Assembly (NCBI GenBank): GCA_046347195.1
Contig: JAXMGQ010000004.1
Location: forward strand, 1 to 64,000
Reading direction: 5' to 3'
Origin: TMP-86 sp046347195
GTDB lineage: Bacteria; Pseudomonadota; Gammaproteobacteria; Steroidobacterales; Steroidobacteraceae
DNA: 64,000 nucleotides
Shown here piece by piece: positions 1 to 8,133 of this stretch. A program made the position numbers and the translations under genes. Each line of letters begins with the position of its first letter. Position 1 is the stretch's first letter. A model generated the notes under the pieces. The model was given only the letters and a program-made list of their open reading frames with translations, was not told where the DNA came from and did no database searches.

Positions 1-1446
1 GATGAGAACCGGGTGCTGGAACTGGTGCGCTCGGCGAGCCTGCGGGTGCACCGCCCGCGGGGGTGGGGCGTGTTCCAGTGGCGGGTGACGGAAGGGTTGT
101 CGCGCATGGACGTCGAGCTCGGCGGGCCGCAGCGCCACCTCGCCGACCCAGGCGAGCTGCTCAAGCACCTGAAGGTCACCCCCGTCGCCGGCATCTATGT
201 CCTGCTCGATTTCCACCCCTACCTGAGCGATCCGGTCAATGTCCGCCTGCTCAAGGACATCGTCCTGGGCTATGCGCAGGTGGCACGCACCGTGGTGCTG
301 GTGTCGCATGCGCTGGCCCTGCCGCCGGAGCTTGCGCACCTGGCGGCCGAGCTGCAGATCGCTCTGCCCTCGCTGCAGGAGCGCCGGAGCATCGTCGATA
401 CGGTGATCGGCGAGTGGAACTCGCTGCGTCCCGGTTCGGCGCCCACGCCCTCGCAACTCCCGCCGCGCCGCGTCCAGGTGGATCCGAAGGCGCTGGAGAT
501 GCTGCTCGAGAACCTGCGCGGCGTCTCGGCCGCGGATTGCGAGCGCCTCGCCCGGCAGGCCATCTTCAACGACGGCGCCCTGACGGCGGCCGACCTGCCG
601 AGCGTCTTCGAGGCCAAGCAGCGCATGCTCACGCGCAACGGCGTGCTGAGCTACGAGCACGACACCACCCGCTTCGCCGAACTCGGCGGGATGCGGCGGC
701 TGCGCGACTGGCTGCTCGCGCGGCGCGAGGCCTGGTCGGGCGATGCGCCGTTCGATCCTCCCAAGGGCGTGCTGCTGCTGGGCGTGCAGGGCTGCGGCAA
801 GAGCCTCGCGGCGAAGGCCGTCGCGGGGGTGTTCGGCGTGCCGCTGCTGCGGCTGGATGCCAGCGCGCTGTACAGCAAGTGGCACGGCGAATCCGAGCGC
901 AACCTGCGTGAATCACTGGAGGCGGCCGAGGCGCTGGCCCCCTGCGTGGTCTGGGTGGACGAGATCGAGAAGGCGATGGCCGCCGGCGAGGGCGATGATG
1001 GCACCTCGCGCCGCGTGCTGGGTCATTTCCTCACCTGGCTGGCCGAGCCGCGTGAGCGCATCTTCGTCGTCGCCACGGCGAACGACATCACCGCGCTACC
1101 CCCGGAACTGGTGCGCAAGGGGCGGTTCGACGAGATCTTCTTCGTCGATCTGCCGGCCGCCGCGGCGCGCGCGGAGATCATCCTCATCCACCTGCGCAAG
1201 CGCGGGATCCGCGTGAGCCGGGAGGAGCTGGCGCAACTCGTGGAGGCCAGCGCCGGGTTCACGGGCGCGGAGATCGAGCAGGCGGTGGTCGCCGCGCAGT
1301 ACGGGGCGCACGCCCGCCGCGAACCGGTGACCGCCGCGCTGATCGCGCGGGAGATCGGCATCACCCGTCCGCTCTCGGTGGTCATGGCCGAGCAGGTCGG
1401 CGCCCTGCGCGACTGGGCGCGCGAGCGTACCGTCGCGGCGGATTGA
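1..1446 (+). CDS. Ycf46-like AAA+ ATPase (5' truncated by window edge)
   Basis: The frame is open from base 1, so the true start lies upstream; the first in-window ATG at 13 is probably internal, because the preceding codons DENR continue the family pattern. The N-terminal half looks like the non-catalytic Ycf46 domain. The C-terminal half is a AAA+ module with Walker A GVQGCGKSLAAK (about residues 255-266), Walker B VVWVDEIEK, and an R-finger region near RKGRFDEIFFVDLP. Ycf46-type ATPases are soluble and known from plastids and many bacteria; the substrate is not established. It ends 45 bp before the convergent SDR gene. Family assignment is firm, function is not. Confidence 0.85.
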   Translation, partial: DENRVLELVRSASLRVHRPRGWGVFQWRVTEGLSRMDVELGGPQRHLADPGELLKHLKVTPVAGIYVLLDFHPYLSDPVNVRLLKDIVLGYAQVARTVVLVSHALALPPELAHLAAELQIALPSLQERRSIVDTVIGEWNSLRPGSAPTPSQLPPRRVQVDPKALEMLLENLRGVSAADCERLARQAIFNDGALTAADLPSVFEAKQRMLTRNGVLSYEHDTTRFAELGGMRRLRDWLLARREAWSGDAPFDPPKGVLLLGVQGCGKSLAAKAVAGVFGVPLLRLDASALYSKWHGESERNLRESLEAAEALAPCVVWVDEIEKAMAAGEGDDGTSRRVLGHFLTWLAEPRERIFVVATANDITALPPELVRKGRFDEIFFVDLPAAAARAEIILIHLRKRGIRVSREELAQLVEASAGFTGAEIEQAVVAAQYGAHARREPVTAALIAREIGITRPLSVVMAEQVGALRDWARERTVAAD

Positions 1447-1491
1447 GCCCGCCGGCGGCAGCCTCGTCAGCGGCAGCCTCGCCGGCCGGAT

Positions 1492-2283
1492 CTACTGGTA
1501 TCCCTGCACGATGCCGCCATCGACCTGCAGCGCCGCACCGCTGATGTAGCTGGCCCTCGCGGAGGCGAGGAACACGACCACATCGGCGATCTCGCGAGGC
1601 TCGGCGATGCGCCGCTGCGGGATGCCTCGCGCGATGGAGTCCTCCACCGCCGAAAGCTCAGCGGCGCCCTGCCGCGCGCGCGCGCCCAGGATCTCCTGCA
1701 CCCGCTGGGTGCGGGTCCAGCCCGGGCACACGGTGTTCACCAGCACATTGTCTCCGGCCACCTCGTTGGCGAGGGTCTTGGCCCATCCCAGCACGGCCAG
1801 CCGGATGCTGTTGGACAGCAGCAGGTTGTCGATGGGCTGCTTCACCGAGGAGGAGGAAACGTTGACGATGCGGCCCCAGCGCTGCTGGCGCATACCCGGC
1901 AGCACGGCGCGCGTCATCCGCACGGCCGACATCAGCGTCAGCTCGACCGTGCGCTGCCACGCGGCATCATCGACGGTGGCGGTATTGCCCGCCGGCGGGC
2001 CACCCACGTTGTTGACCAGCACGTCCACGCCCCCCAGTTCATCGCACACCCGCGCGAACAGCGCTGCAGCGGCCTCCGGCTGGGACAGGTCGGCGGGGAC
2101 GGCGAGCACGCCTTGCGACCCCTGGGGATCCAACTCCCGCAAGGCCCGATCCAGGTGCTCGCGGCTGCGCGAGCAGATGGCCAGCCTCGCCCCTTCGGCG
2201 AGGAAACCGCGTGCCGTGGCGAGACCGATGCCGGCGCTCGCGCCCGTGACCAGCACTCGTCGACCCTTCAATTCGAGATCCAT
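1492..2283 (-). CDS. SDR-family oxidoreductase lacking the usual YxxxK pair
   Basis: A 263-residue Rossmann protein. TGASAGIG near the N-terminus binds NAD(P), NNVGG marks the central strand, and VNTVCPGWTRT follows the active-site region. In classical short-chain dehydrogenases a YxxxK motif follows the catalytic Ser. Here that position reads SNSIR after VSSSSVKQPIDNLLL, so Tyr is replaced by Ser and Lys by Arg. It therefore belongs to a divergent SDR subgroup, and classical alcohol/ketone reduction should not be assumed. The ATG at 2283 has purine-rich sequence upstream. It is followed by no co-directional gene and is convergent with the AAA ATPase. Confidence 0.85.
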   Translation of the reverse strand: MDLELKGRRVLVTGASAGIGLATARGFLAEGARLAICSRSREHLDRALRELDPQGSQGVLAVPADLSQPEAAAALFARVCDELGGVDVLVNNVGGPPAGNTATVDDAAWQRTVELTLMSAVRMTRAVLPGMRQQRWGRIVNVSSSSVKQPIDNLLLSNSIRLAVLGWAKTLANEVAGDNVLVNTVCPGWTRTQRVQEILGARARQGAAELSAVEDSIARGIPQRRIAEPREIADVVVFLASARASYISGAALQVDGGIVQGYQ

Positions 2284-2308
2284 GCTCCTCTCCCCCTTCG
2301 CACCGGCG

Positions 2309-2983
2309 TTACGGCAACACCTTCAGCAGGAACTGCCGGATATCGGCGATCTCCTCCATGCACACCGAATGCGCCATCGGATAGTCGTGCCACTGCACGG
2401 CATAGCCCAGGCGCGCGAGCAGGTCGCGGGAGCCACGACCCACGTCCACGGCGATCAGCGGGTCGAACTGCCCGTGCCCCATGAAGATGGGGGTGGCATC
2501 GTTCGCCGCCTGCCGCTCGGTGGCGAGCCGGGCGGAGGCCGGCACGTAGCAGGACAGCGCGAGGACCCCCGCCAGGCGCTCGGTCAGCCTCGACATGGTA
2601 TAGAGCGACACGGCCCCGCCCTGCGAGAAGCCGGCCAGCACCAGCCTTTCGGGCGGGATGCCGCGCGACTTCTCGCGCGTGATCAGCTCGATGACCTGCG
2701 CCATGGAGGTGCGGAAACCCTCGATGTCCTCCGCGCTGCCGCGCTCGAGGCTCCTGATGTCGTACCAGGCGCGCATGCGCATGCCGTTGTTCAGGGTCAC
2801 CGGCCGGATCGGCGCATTCGGAAACACGAACCGCCAGGCCCGCTCCCCCGGGCGCCGGCCGGCCGGCCCGACGATCTCGGGGACCACCGGCTCGAAATCG
2901 TGGGCGTCGGCCCCCAGACCATGCAGCCAGATGATGGCGGCGTCGGGGTGGGACCGGGTCTCGATGTCGATGGTTTCCAGCAA
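2309..2983 (-). CDS. Carboxylesterase / phospholipase-type alpha/beta hydrolase
   Basis: An alpha/beta hydrolase of about 224 residues, the usual length for the bacterial carboxylesterase (EstB/YpfH) family. The nucleophile elbow is GFSQGGA and the oxyanion-loop motif is WLHGLGAD; Asp and His of the triad fall in FDPLIAVDVG and AHSVC near the C-terminus. The frame is open further upstream to 3118, but that part runs through the argR promoter and a GC hexamer repeat. I therefore prefer the TTG at 2983, which has GGAGA about six bases upstream and gives the family N-terminus LETIDIETRSHPDAAIIWLHG. Expected role: hydrolysis of short-chain esters in the cytoplasm. It is transcribed divergently from argR. 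Confidence 0.8.
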   Translation of the reverse strand: MLETIDIETRSHPDAAIIWLHGLGADAHDFEPVVPEIVGPAGRRPGERAWRFVFPNAPIRPVTLNNGMRMRAWYDIRSLERGSAEDIEGFRTSMAQVIELITREKSRGIPPERLVLAGFSQGGAVSLYTMSRLTERLAGVLALSCYVPASARLATERQAANDATPIFMGHGQFDPLIAVDVGRGSRDLLARLGYAVQWHDYPMAHSVCMEEIADIRQFLLKVLP

Positions 2984-3001
2984 GGCTTTCTCCGGCGGCG
3001 G

Positions 3002-3025
3002 GCGGGTGCGGGTGCGGGTGCGGGT
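3002..3025. repeat. Four tandem copies of the hexamer GCGGGT
   Basis: Four perfect head-to-tail copies of GCGGGT lie between the carboxylesterase start and the argR promoter. In the extended esterase frame they would encode a Thr-Arg dipeptide run, which argues that this part is not coding. Such a short repeat can change in copy number by slippage; here that would alter the spacing upstream of two divergent genes. Confidence 0.85.
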
Positions 3026-3071
3026 GCGCGGATGATACACCGGAGCGTGCGGCGCAACGTGAACCCCCGCA

Positions 3072-3117
3072 TTGACAGGGCGTGCATTTTTATGCAGGAT
3101 GCGCGCAAATTTATGCA
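3072..3117 (+). promoter_or_regulatory. argR promoter with two ARG-box-like operators
   Basis: A perfect -35 TTGACA stands at 3072-3077, with a weak -10 (CAGGAT, 3095-3100) 17 bp downstream. Overlapping it are two 14-bp sites, TGCATTTTTATGCA (3083-3096, near-perfect palindrome) and CGCAAATTTATGCA (3104-3117). Their centres are 21 bp apart, the spacing of paired 18-bp ARG boxes separated by 3 bp in E. coli. The geometry indicates that ArgR represses its own promoter and probably the arginine genes behind it. This is inference from pattern and position. Confidence 0.75.
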
Positions 3118-3129
3118 ACGCCTCCCCTC

Positions 3130-3588
3130 ATGCTGACCCCGCACGATGAAGCCAGCGCGCCCGCGCGGCGGCAGGCGCTCGCGCGCATCCTGCGCTCCGA
3201 GAGCGTGGGGCGTCAGTCGGAGCTCGTGCGCCTGCTGCGCAAGCAGGGTCACGAGGCCACGCAGTCCTCCATCAGCCGCGACCTGCGCGAGCTGGGCGTG
3301 GCCAAGCTGGGGGACCGCTACGTGCTGCCCGAGCCCGCCGCCGCGGTGCGTGATGACTTCGCCACGCTGCGGCAGTTCGTGCGCGGGCTGCAGGCGGCCG
3401 GTTCCAACCTCACGGTGCTGAGGACCACGGTGGGCGCGGCGCAGAGCGTCGCGGTGGCCATCGACAGGGCCCAGTGGCCCGAGGTCATCGGCACCATCTC
3501 CGGCGATGACACCATCTTCATCGCCACCGCGGGGGCGCGCGAGCAGCGAAAGCTCGGCGACCGTCTTCGCGCCATCTTCCGCGTCTAA
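3130..3588 (+). CDS. argR: Arginine repressor ArgR
   Basis: A 152-residue protein, the family's usual length. The winged-helix N-terminal domain contains RQSELVRLLRKQGHEATQSSISRDLRELGV, with the SSISRDLRELG recognition helix. The C-terminal oligomerisation and arginine-binding domain includes SGDDTIFIATAG, with the paired acidic residues that contact arginine. ATG 3130 is chosen because upstream in-frame codons lie inside the ARG boxes. The gene sits 12 bp before argG and heads the arginine cluster. It is expected to be a hexameric, arginine-dependent repressor controlling its own operon through the boxes at 3083-3117. Confidence 0.93.
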   Translation: MLTPHDEASAPARRQALARILRSESVGRQSELVRLLRKQGHEATQSSISRDLRELGVAKLGDRYVLPEPAAAVRDDFATLRQFVRGLQAAGSNLTVLRTTVGAAQSVAVAIDRAQWPEVIGTISGDDTIFIATAGAREQRKLGDRLRAIFRV

Positions 3589-3600
3589 GAAACCCACATC

Positions 3601-4839
3601 ATGAGCAGCAGCAAAGCCTCGGGCGGCGAGCCCATTCTCCTGGCCTTTTCCGGCGGACTCGACACCTCGTTCTGCGTGCCGTGGCTGAAGGAAACCTACG
3701 GCCGCCCCGTCATCACCGTCACCGTGGACACCGGCGGCATCGATGCCGCCGGGGCGAAGGTGCTGGCCGAGCGCGCCGCGCAGCTCGGCGCCCTCGAACA
3801 CCACCTCATCGACGCGCGCGCCGACTACTTCGAGCAAGTGCTGAGGTTCCTCATCATGGGCAACATGCGCCGCGGCCAGCTCTACCCCATGTGCGTGGGC
3901 GCCGAGCGCGTGCTGCAGGCGCAGGTCATCGCCAGGATGGCGCTGCAGATGGGCACGCGCATGGTGGCGCATGGCTGCACGGCGGCCGGCAACGATCAGG
4001 TGCGCTTCGAGGTCGCGCTGCGCACGCTGGCCCCGGACCTCGAGATCCTCGCGCCGGTGCGCGATCGCGCCTTCAAGCGACCCGAGCAGCTCGCGTACCT
4101 CGAGCAGAAGAAGCTCCCCATCCCACCGTACGGCGCCGCCTACTCGGTGAACCGCGGCCTGTGGGGCGTGACCATCGGCGGCAAGGAGACGCTGACCTCG
4201 ACGGGCAGCATCCCCGAGCAGGCCTGGGTGTTGTCGAAGGACGCCTTCACGCGTCCGCGGGGCGAGGAGCGCCATCGCGTCGGCTTCGAGCGCGGGGTCC
4301 CGGTGAGCCTGGATGGCGAGCGACTGTCCGCGGTCGCCATCATCGAGAAGCTCGAGACCCTGGCGGGACCCTTCGGCATCGGCCGCGGCATCCACCTGGG
4401 CGACACCGTCATCGGCACCAAGGGCCGGGTCGCCTTCGAAGCGCCGGCGGCCGAGGTACTGCTGAACGCACACCGCGAACTCGAGAAGCTGGTGCTCACC
4501 GGGCGCCAGGCGCGCATCAAGGATCTCGTGGCCCAGCCCTACGGGGACCTGGTGCACGAGGGCCAGCACCTCGACCCCGTCTGCCGCGACATCGAGGCGC
4601 TGCTCCTGTCCTCGCAGGCCCGCGTCACCGGCGAGGTCAGCGTGCTGTTCCGCCCGGGGAGCCTGTTCGTCGAGGGCGTGAGTTCACCCTGCTCGCTCAT
4701 GGCCGCTTCCAAGGGCGTGTACGGCGAGGCCGCCGGTGAGTGGACGCCGGCCGATGCACTGGGCTACTCGAAGATGCTGGCGCTCACCGGCATCTTCCAC
4801 AAGCGCGCGGGCGAGACCCGCCAGGGCCAGGGTTCATGA
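3601..4839 (+). CDS. argG: Argininosuccinate synthase
   Basis: This enzyme condenses citrulline and aspartate with ATP to argininosuccinate, the penultimate step of arginine synthesis. The N-terminal PP-loop LAFSGGLDTSF binds ATP, and HGCTAAGNDQVRFE plus YSVNRGLWGVTIGGKE form the substrate region. At 412 residues it resembles the version found in clusters with N-acylornithine carbamoyltransferases (Bacteroides-like signatures such as GLWG.(T/S)IGGKETL and a C-terminal WTPADALGYSKML) more than the E. coli form. That resemblance is from memory of the families. Its stop overlaps the ATG of the DUF1611 gene by 4 nt, so the two are probably translationally coupled. Confidence 0.93.
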   Translation: MSSSKASGGEPILLAFSGGLDTSFCVPWLKETYGRPVITVTVDTGGIDAAGAKVLAERAAQLGALEHHLIDARADYFEQVLRFLIMGNMRRGQLYPMCVGAERVLQAQVIARMALQMGTRMVAHGCTAAGNDQVRFEVALRTLAPDLEILAPVRDRAFKRPEQLAYLEQKKLPIPPYGAAYSVNRGLWGVTIGGKETLTSTGSIPEQAWVLSKDAFTRPRGEERHRVGFERGVPVSLDGERLSAVAIIEKLETLAGPFGIGRGIHLGDTVIGTKGRVAFEAPAAEVLLNAHRELEKLVLTGRQARIKDLVAQPYGDLVHEGQHLDPVCRDIEALLLSSQARVTGEVSVLFRPGSLFVEGVSSPCSLMAASKGVYGEAAGEWTPADALGYSKMLALTGIFHKRAGETRQGQGS

Positions 4840-5921
4840 ACGCCATGCGCACCGTGTTCGTCGACAAGATCGCCTCGGTCACACAGGCCTGCTCGCTGTC
4901 GCACGAAGCGCGCATCTCGGCGGACATCCCCTGCGAGGAAGGCGTGGTCGTGGTCGTGGAGGTGCTGAACAACAAGAGCACCTACAACACGCTGGAACTC
5001 ACCAGCGGCCGCATGGCCAAGGTCACCAAGGGCGACATCATTGCCGGCGCCCTGGGCCATCGCAAGGCGCTGTTCGGCTACTCCGGCCACATCCCCGCCG
5101 CGCTCAAGCCCGGCGATGTCATCCAGATGCTCAACATCGGCGGGGTGCTCGGCGTGTGCGACTCGGCCACGCCCGACAAGGGCAAGCCCTTCGACTGCAA
5201 GGTGCTCGGCACCGTGCTCACCTTCCCCTACCTCGGCGAGCGCATCGGCGTGCCGGCGCGGGTGGGCTACAAGGCGCTCGACTACTCGGCGCCGCTCGAT
5301 GCGCACCAGGTGCCCGTGGTGGCCCTCGCCGGCACCTGCATGGAAGCCGGCAAGACCGCCGCGGCGGCGGCCATCATCGCGCGCATGCGCCATCGCGGGC
5401 TGGTGGTGGATGCCTTCAAGGCCACGGGTGTCTCGCTGCGGCGTGACATCATGGCCTTCGAGGACTCCGGCGCGCGCCGCACCATGATCTTCACCGACCT
5501 TGGGATCGTCACCACCACCGCGAAGTGCGGCCCGGCGCTGACCCGCGCCATGCTCACCGAGGTGAGCGCCGGCAAGCCCGACGTCATCGTGTTCGAACTG
5601 GGCGATGGCCTGCTCGGCACCTACGGCGTGGAGGCCATCCTGCGCGAGCCGGACATCCGCGCCGCGCTCACCGCGGTGGTGCTGTCGGCCAACGATCCGG
5701 TCGCCGCCTGGGGCGGGGTCAAGCTGCTGCGCGAGCGCTTCGAGATCGAGCCCTGCGCGGTCACCGGCCCCGCCACCGATAACCAGGTGGGCGTGCAGAT
5801 CATCCGCGAACAGATGAACGTCGAGGCGTTCAACGCCATCTCGAACCCCGCCGACCTCGGCGACCACATCATCTCGCGGCTGGGCCTGGCGGCAAAGCTA
5901 CCGGCTGCCGCGAACGAATGA
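4836..5921 (+). CDS. DUF1611-type P-loop protein within the arg operon (candidate N-acylglutamate synthase)
   Basis: A protein of about 361 residues. Residues 1-150 form a Gly-rich beta-type domain (GHRKALFGYSGHIP, MLNIGGVLGVCDSA). Residues 160-355 are a DUF1611-type P-loop domain with Walker A GTCMEAGKT (166-174), a following FKATGVSLRRDIMAFEDSG block and FELGDGLLG as Walker-B-like strand. To my knowledge a DUF1611 member, DgcN, was characterised as a D-glutamate N-acetyltransferase. The operon lacks argA and any GNAT domain, so acylation of glutamate for arginine synthesis is an attractive but unproven role. It overlaps argG and argC by 4 nt at both ends. ATG 4845 is an alternative start. 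Confidence 0.75.
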   Translation: MNAMRTVFVDKIASVTQACSLSHEARISADIPCEEGVVVVVEVLNNKSTYNTLELTSGRMAKVTKGDIIAGALGHRKALFGYSGHIPAALKPGDVIQMLNIGGVLGVCDSATPDKGKPFDCKVLGTVLTFPYLGERIGVPARVGYKALDYSAPLDAHQVPVVALAGTCMEAGKTAAAAAIIARMRHRGLVVDAFKATGVSLRRDIMAFEDSGARRTMIFTDLGIVTTTAKCGPALTRAMLTEVSAGKPDVIVFELGDGLLGTYGVEAILREPDIRAALTAVVLSANDPVAAWGGVKLLRERFEIEPCAVTGPATDNQVGVQIIREQMNVEAFNAISNPADLGDHIISRLGLAAKLPAAANE

Positions 5922-6979
5922 GCACGCACACACCCGCGGTGGTGCTCGGCGGCACCGGCTACGTCGCCGGCGAACTGCTGCGGCTCATCGATGCGCATCC
6001 GCAGCTCGAGCTGGCGGCCGTGCTCTCCGACAGCCAGCCGGGCGAGCCCGTGGCCAAGGCCTTCCCGCACCTGCGCGCGGCCTACCCTGACACCCGTTTC
6101 GCCAGCCTCGCCGAGGTCGAGTCGCTGCTCACGCGCACGCCGCAGACGGCGTTGTTCTCCGCCGCGCCGCATGGGGTCTCCGCCGCGTTGGTGGATGGCC
6201 TGCTGAAGGCGGCGGAAGGCGCCGGCACCCGCGTGCATTGCGTGGACATCTCGGCCGATTACCGCTATTCGAGCGCGGCGGCCTATGAGGCGGTGTACAA
6301 GCACCCGCACGGGGCGCCCGCGCGCATCCGCGATTTCACCTGCGCCCTCCCTGAGCACCTGCGACATGCGCCCACGCCGCATGTCGCGCATCCGGGCTGC
6401 TTCGCCACCGCGACGCTCCTGGCCTCGGTGCCGTTGATCAAGCTCGGCCTCACCGAGCCGAGGCTGTTCGTCAGCGGCATCACCGGCAGCACCGGAGCGG
6501 GGCGCAAGCCGGTGGAAGGCACGCATCACCCGCAGCGGCACAGCGACCTGTACGCCTACGGCGCGCTGGCGCATCGCCACGAGCCCGAGATCACCGCCTG
6601 CGCGCGGGCCGCCACCGGCATCGAGGCCCAGTTCAACTTCGTGCCGCACTCCGGTCCCTTCGCGCGCGGCATCCACGTGACCGTGCAGGCCAGCCTCGCA
6701 GGCTCGCTCGGCAGCGCCGCCGCCGTGCACGAGTTCCACGACTTTTACCGTCACTGTCCGTTCGTGCACGTGTCCGACACGCTGCCGCGCGTGAAGGACG
6801 TGGCGGGGAGCAACTACGCGCACCTGGGCGCCGTCAGCAACGGCCGCAGCATCGCCGTGATGTGCGCCATCGACAACCTCAACAAGGGCGCCGCCGGCGG
6901 CGCGGTACAGTGGATGAACAGATTGCTGGGCTGGGACGAGACCCTGGGCCTGCGCGCCACCGCGGCGGGCTGGACATGA
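5918..6979 (+). CDS. argC: N-acyl-gamma-glutamyl-phosphate reductase
   Basis: It reduces N-acetyl- (or N-succinyl-) glutamyl-5-phosphate to the semialdehyde with NADPH, the third step of arginine synthesis. The Rossmann motif GGTGYVAGE (11-19) binds the cofactor. Cys161 in HPGCFATA is the catalytic thiol, and GTHHPQRHSDL carries the substrate-binding histidines. Length 353 is normal. The ATG overlaps the preceding stop by 4 nt (ATGA) and the stop overlaps the argD start the same way. Whether the acyl group is acetyl or succinyl cannot be read from this protein. Confidence 0.92.
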   Translation: MSTHTPAVVLGGTGYVAGELLRLIDAHPQLELAAVLSDSQPGEPVAKAFPHLRAAYPDTRFASLAEVESLLTRTPQTALFSAAPHGVSAALVDGLLKAAEGAGTRVHCVDISADYRYSSAAAYEAVYKHPHGAPARIRDFTCALPEHLRHAPTPHVAHPGCFATATLLASVPLIKLGLTEPRLFVSGITGSTGAGRKPVEGTHHPQRHSDLYAYGALAHRHEPEITACARAATGIEAQFNFVPHSGPFARGIHVTVQASLAGSLGSAAAVHEFHDFYRHCPFVHVSDTLPRVKDVAGSNYAHLGAVSNGRSIAVMCAIDNLNKGAAGGAVQWMNRLLGWDETLGLRATAAGWT

Positions 6980-8133
6980 GCGGGGTCGCGCAGGCGCACG
7001 CGAGCCATCTCGCCAACGTGTTCGCCCAGTATCCCATCGAGGTGCTGCGCGGCGAAGGCGTGTGGCTGCACGCACGCGACGGCCGCAAGATCCTGGACTT
7101 CTACGGCGGTCATGCCGTGGCGGGCCTGGGCTACGCGCATCCGCGCTGGCTCGCCGCCCTCGAGCATCAGGCCCGGCAGATGGCCTTCCAGACCAACGCG
7201 CTGCCCATGCTGGTGCGCGAACGCGCCGCCGCACGCCTGGTGAAGTTCGCCGGGTTGGGCCTCGACACCGTGTTCTGGGTGAACAGCGGCGCCGAGGCCA
7301 ACGAAAACGCGCTGAAGCTCGCCTTCAAGGTGACACGACGGCAGAAGGTGGTGGCGCTGGAACGTTCCTTCCATGGCCGCACCGCCGCCGCCGGCGCGCT
7401 CACCTGGGGGGCCGCAGGCAAGTGGTACGGCTTCCCGCGCGCACCGTTCGATGTGTGCTTCACGCCGCGCGATGACCTCGAGGCGCTGGACACGGCCATC
7501 GACCGGCACACCGCCGCCGTCATCGTCGAACCCGTGCAGGGCGTGGGCGGCGCCTACGATCTCGGCCAGCCCATGCTGGCGGCGCTGCGGCGGCGCTGCG
7601 ATGAGACCGGCGCGGTGCTGATCTTCGACGAGGTGCAGTGCGGCGTGGGCCGTACCGGCCGTCCCTTCGCCGCGAACGCCTTCGGCGTGACGCCCGACAT
7701 CCTCACCACCGCCAAGGCGCTGGGCAACGGCTTTCCCGTCTCCGCCCTGATGATCTGCGATGCCATCGCCACGCAGATCCGCCACGATGACCTGGGCACC
7801 ACCTTCGGCGGCGGGCCCATGGCCTGCGCGGTGGCCGAGGCCGTCATCGACACCATCGAATCCGAGCAGCTCATGGCCAACGTGCAGCAGGTGTCGGCCT
7901 ACATCCGCAGCTCCTGCCAGGTGGGACCGGTCACGGGGTTCCAGGGCGCCGGCTTTCTGCTGGGCCTGAAGACCTCGCGCCCGGCGAAGGAGGTGCAGGC
8001 GGCGCTCATGGAGAAGAACATCCTCGCCGGCACCAGCGGCGATGCACACGTGCTGCGCCTGCTGCCCGCCTACATCATCAACGAAGGCCACGTCGACCAG
8101 CTCAGCGATGCGCTGGCCAGGATCCCCGCATGA
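6976..8133 (+). CDS. argD: N-acylornithine aminotransferase
   Basis: Class III PLP aminotransferase that converts N-acylglutamate semialdehyde to N-acylornithine using glutamate. NSGAEANENALKLA binds the cofactor phosphate, FDEVQCGVGRTG (217-228) contains the Asp that pairs with the pyridine nitrogen, and Lys247 in TTAKALGNGFP forms the Schiff base. At 385 residues from ATG 6976 it is the standard length; the frame is open further upstream but that part lies inside argC. Overlaps of 4 nt with both neighbours support coupled expression. Confidence 0.92.
   Translation: MSGVAQAHASHLANVFAQYPIEVLRGEGVWLHARDGRKILDFYGGHAVAGLGYAHPRWLAALEHQARQMAFQTNALPMLVRERAAARLVKFAGLGLDTVFWVNSGAEANENALKLAFKVTRRQKVVALERSFHGRTAAAGALTWGAAGKWYGFPRAPFDVCFTPRDDLEALDTAIDRHTAAVIVEPVQGVGGAYDLGQPMLAALRRRCDETGAVLIFDEVQCGVGRTGRPFAANAFGVTPDILTTAKALGNGFPVSALMICDAIATQIRHDDLGTTFGGGPMACAVAEAVIDTIESEQLMANVQQVSAYIRSSCQVGPVTGFQGAGFLLGLKTSRPAKEVQAALMEKNILAGTSGDAHVLRLLPAYIINEGHVDQLSDALARIPA

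Noticed and set aside
2797..4569. Long minus-strand ORF (590 codons) across argR, argG and the esterase
   Set aside because: It is a mirror frame of high-GC coding DNA; the plus-strand argR and argG have full family motifs and ribosome sites.
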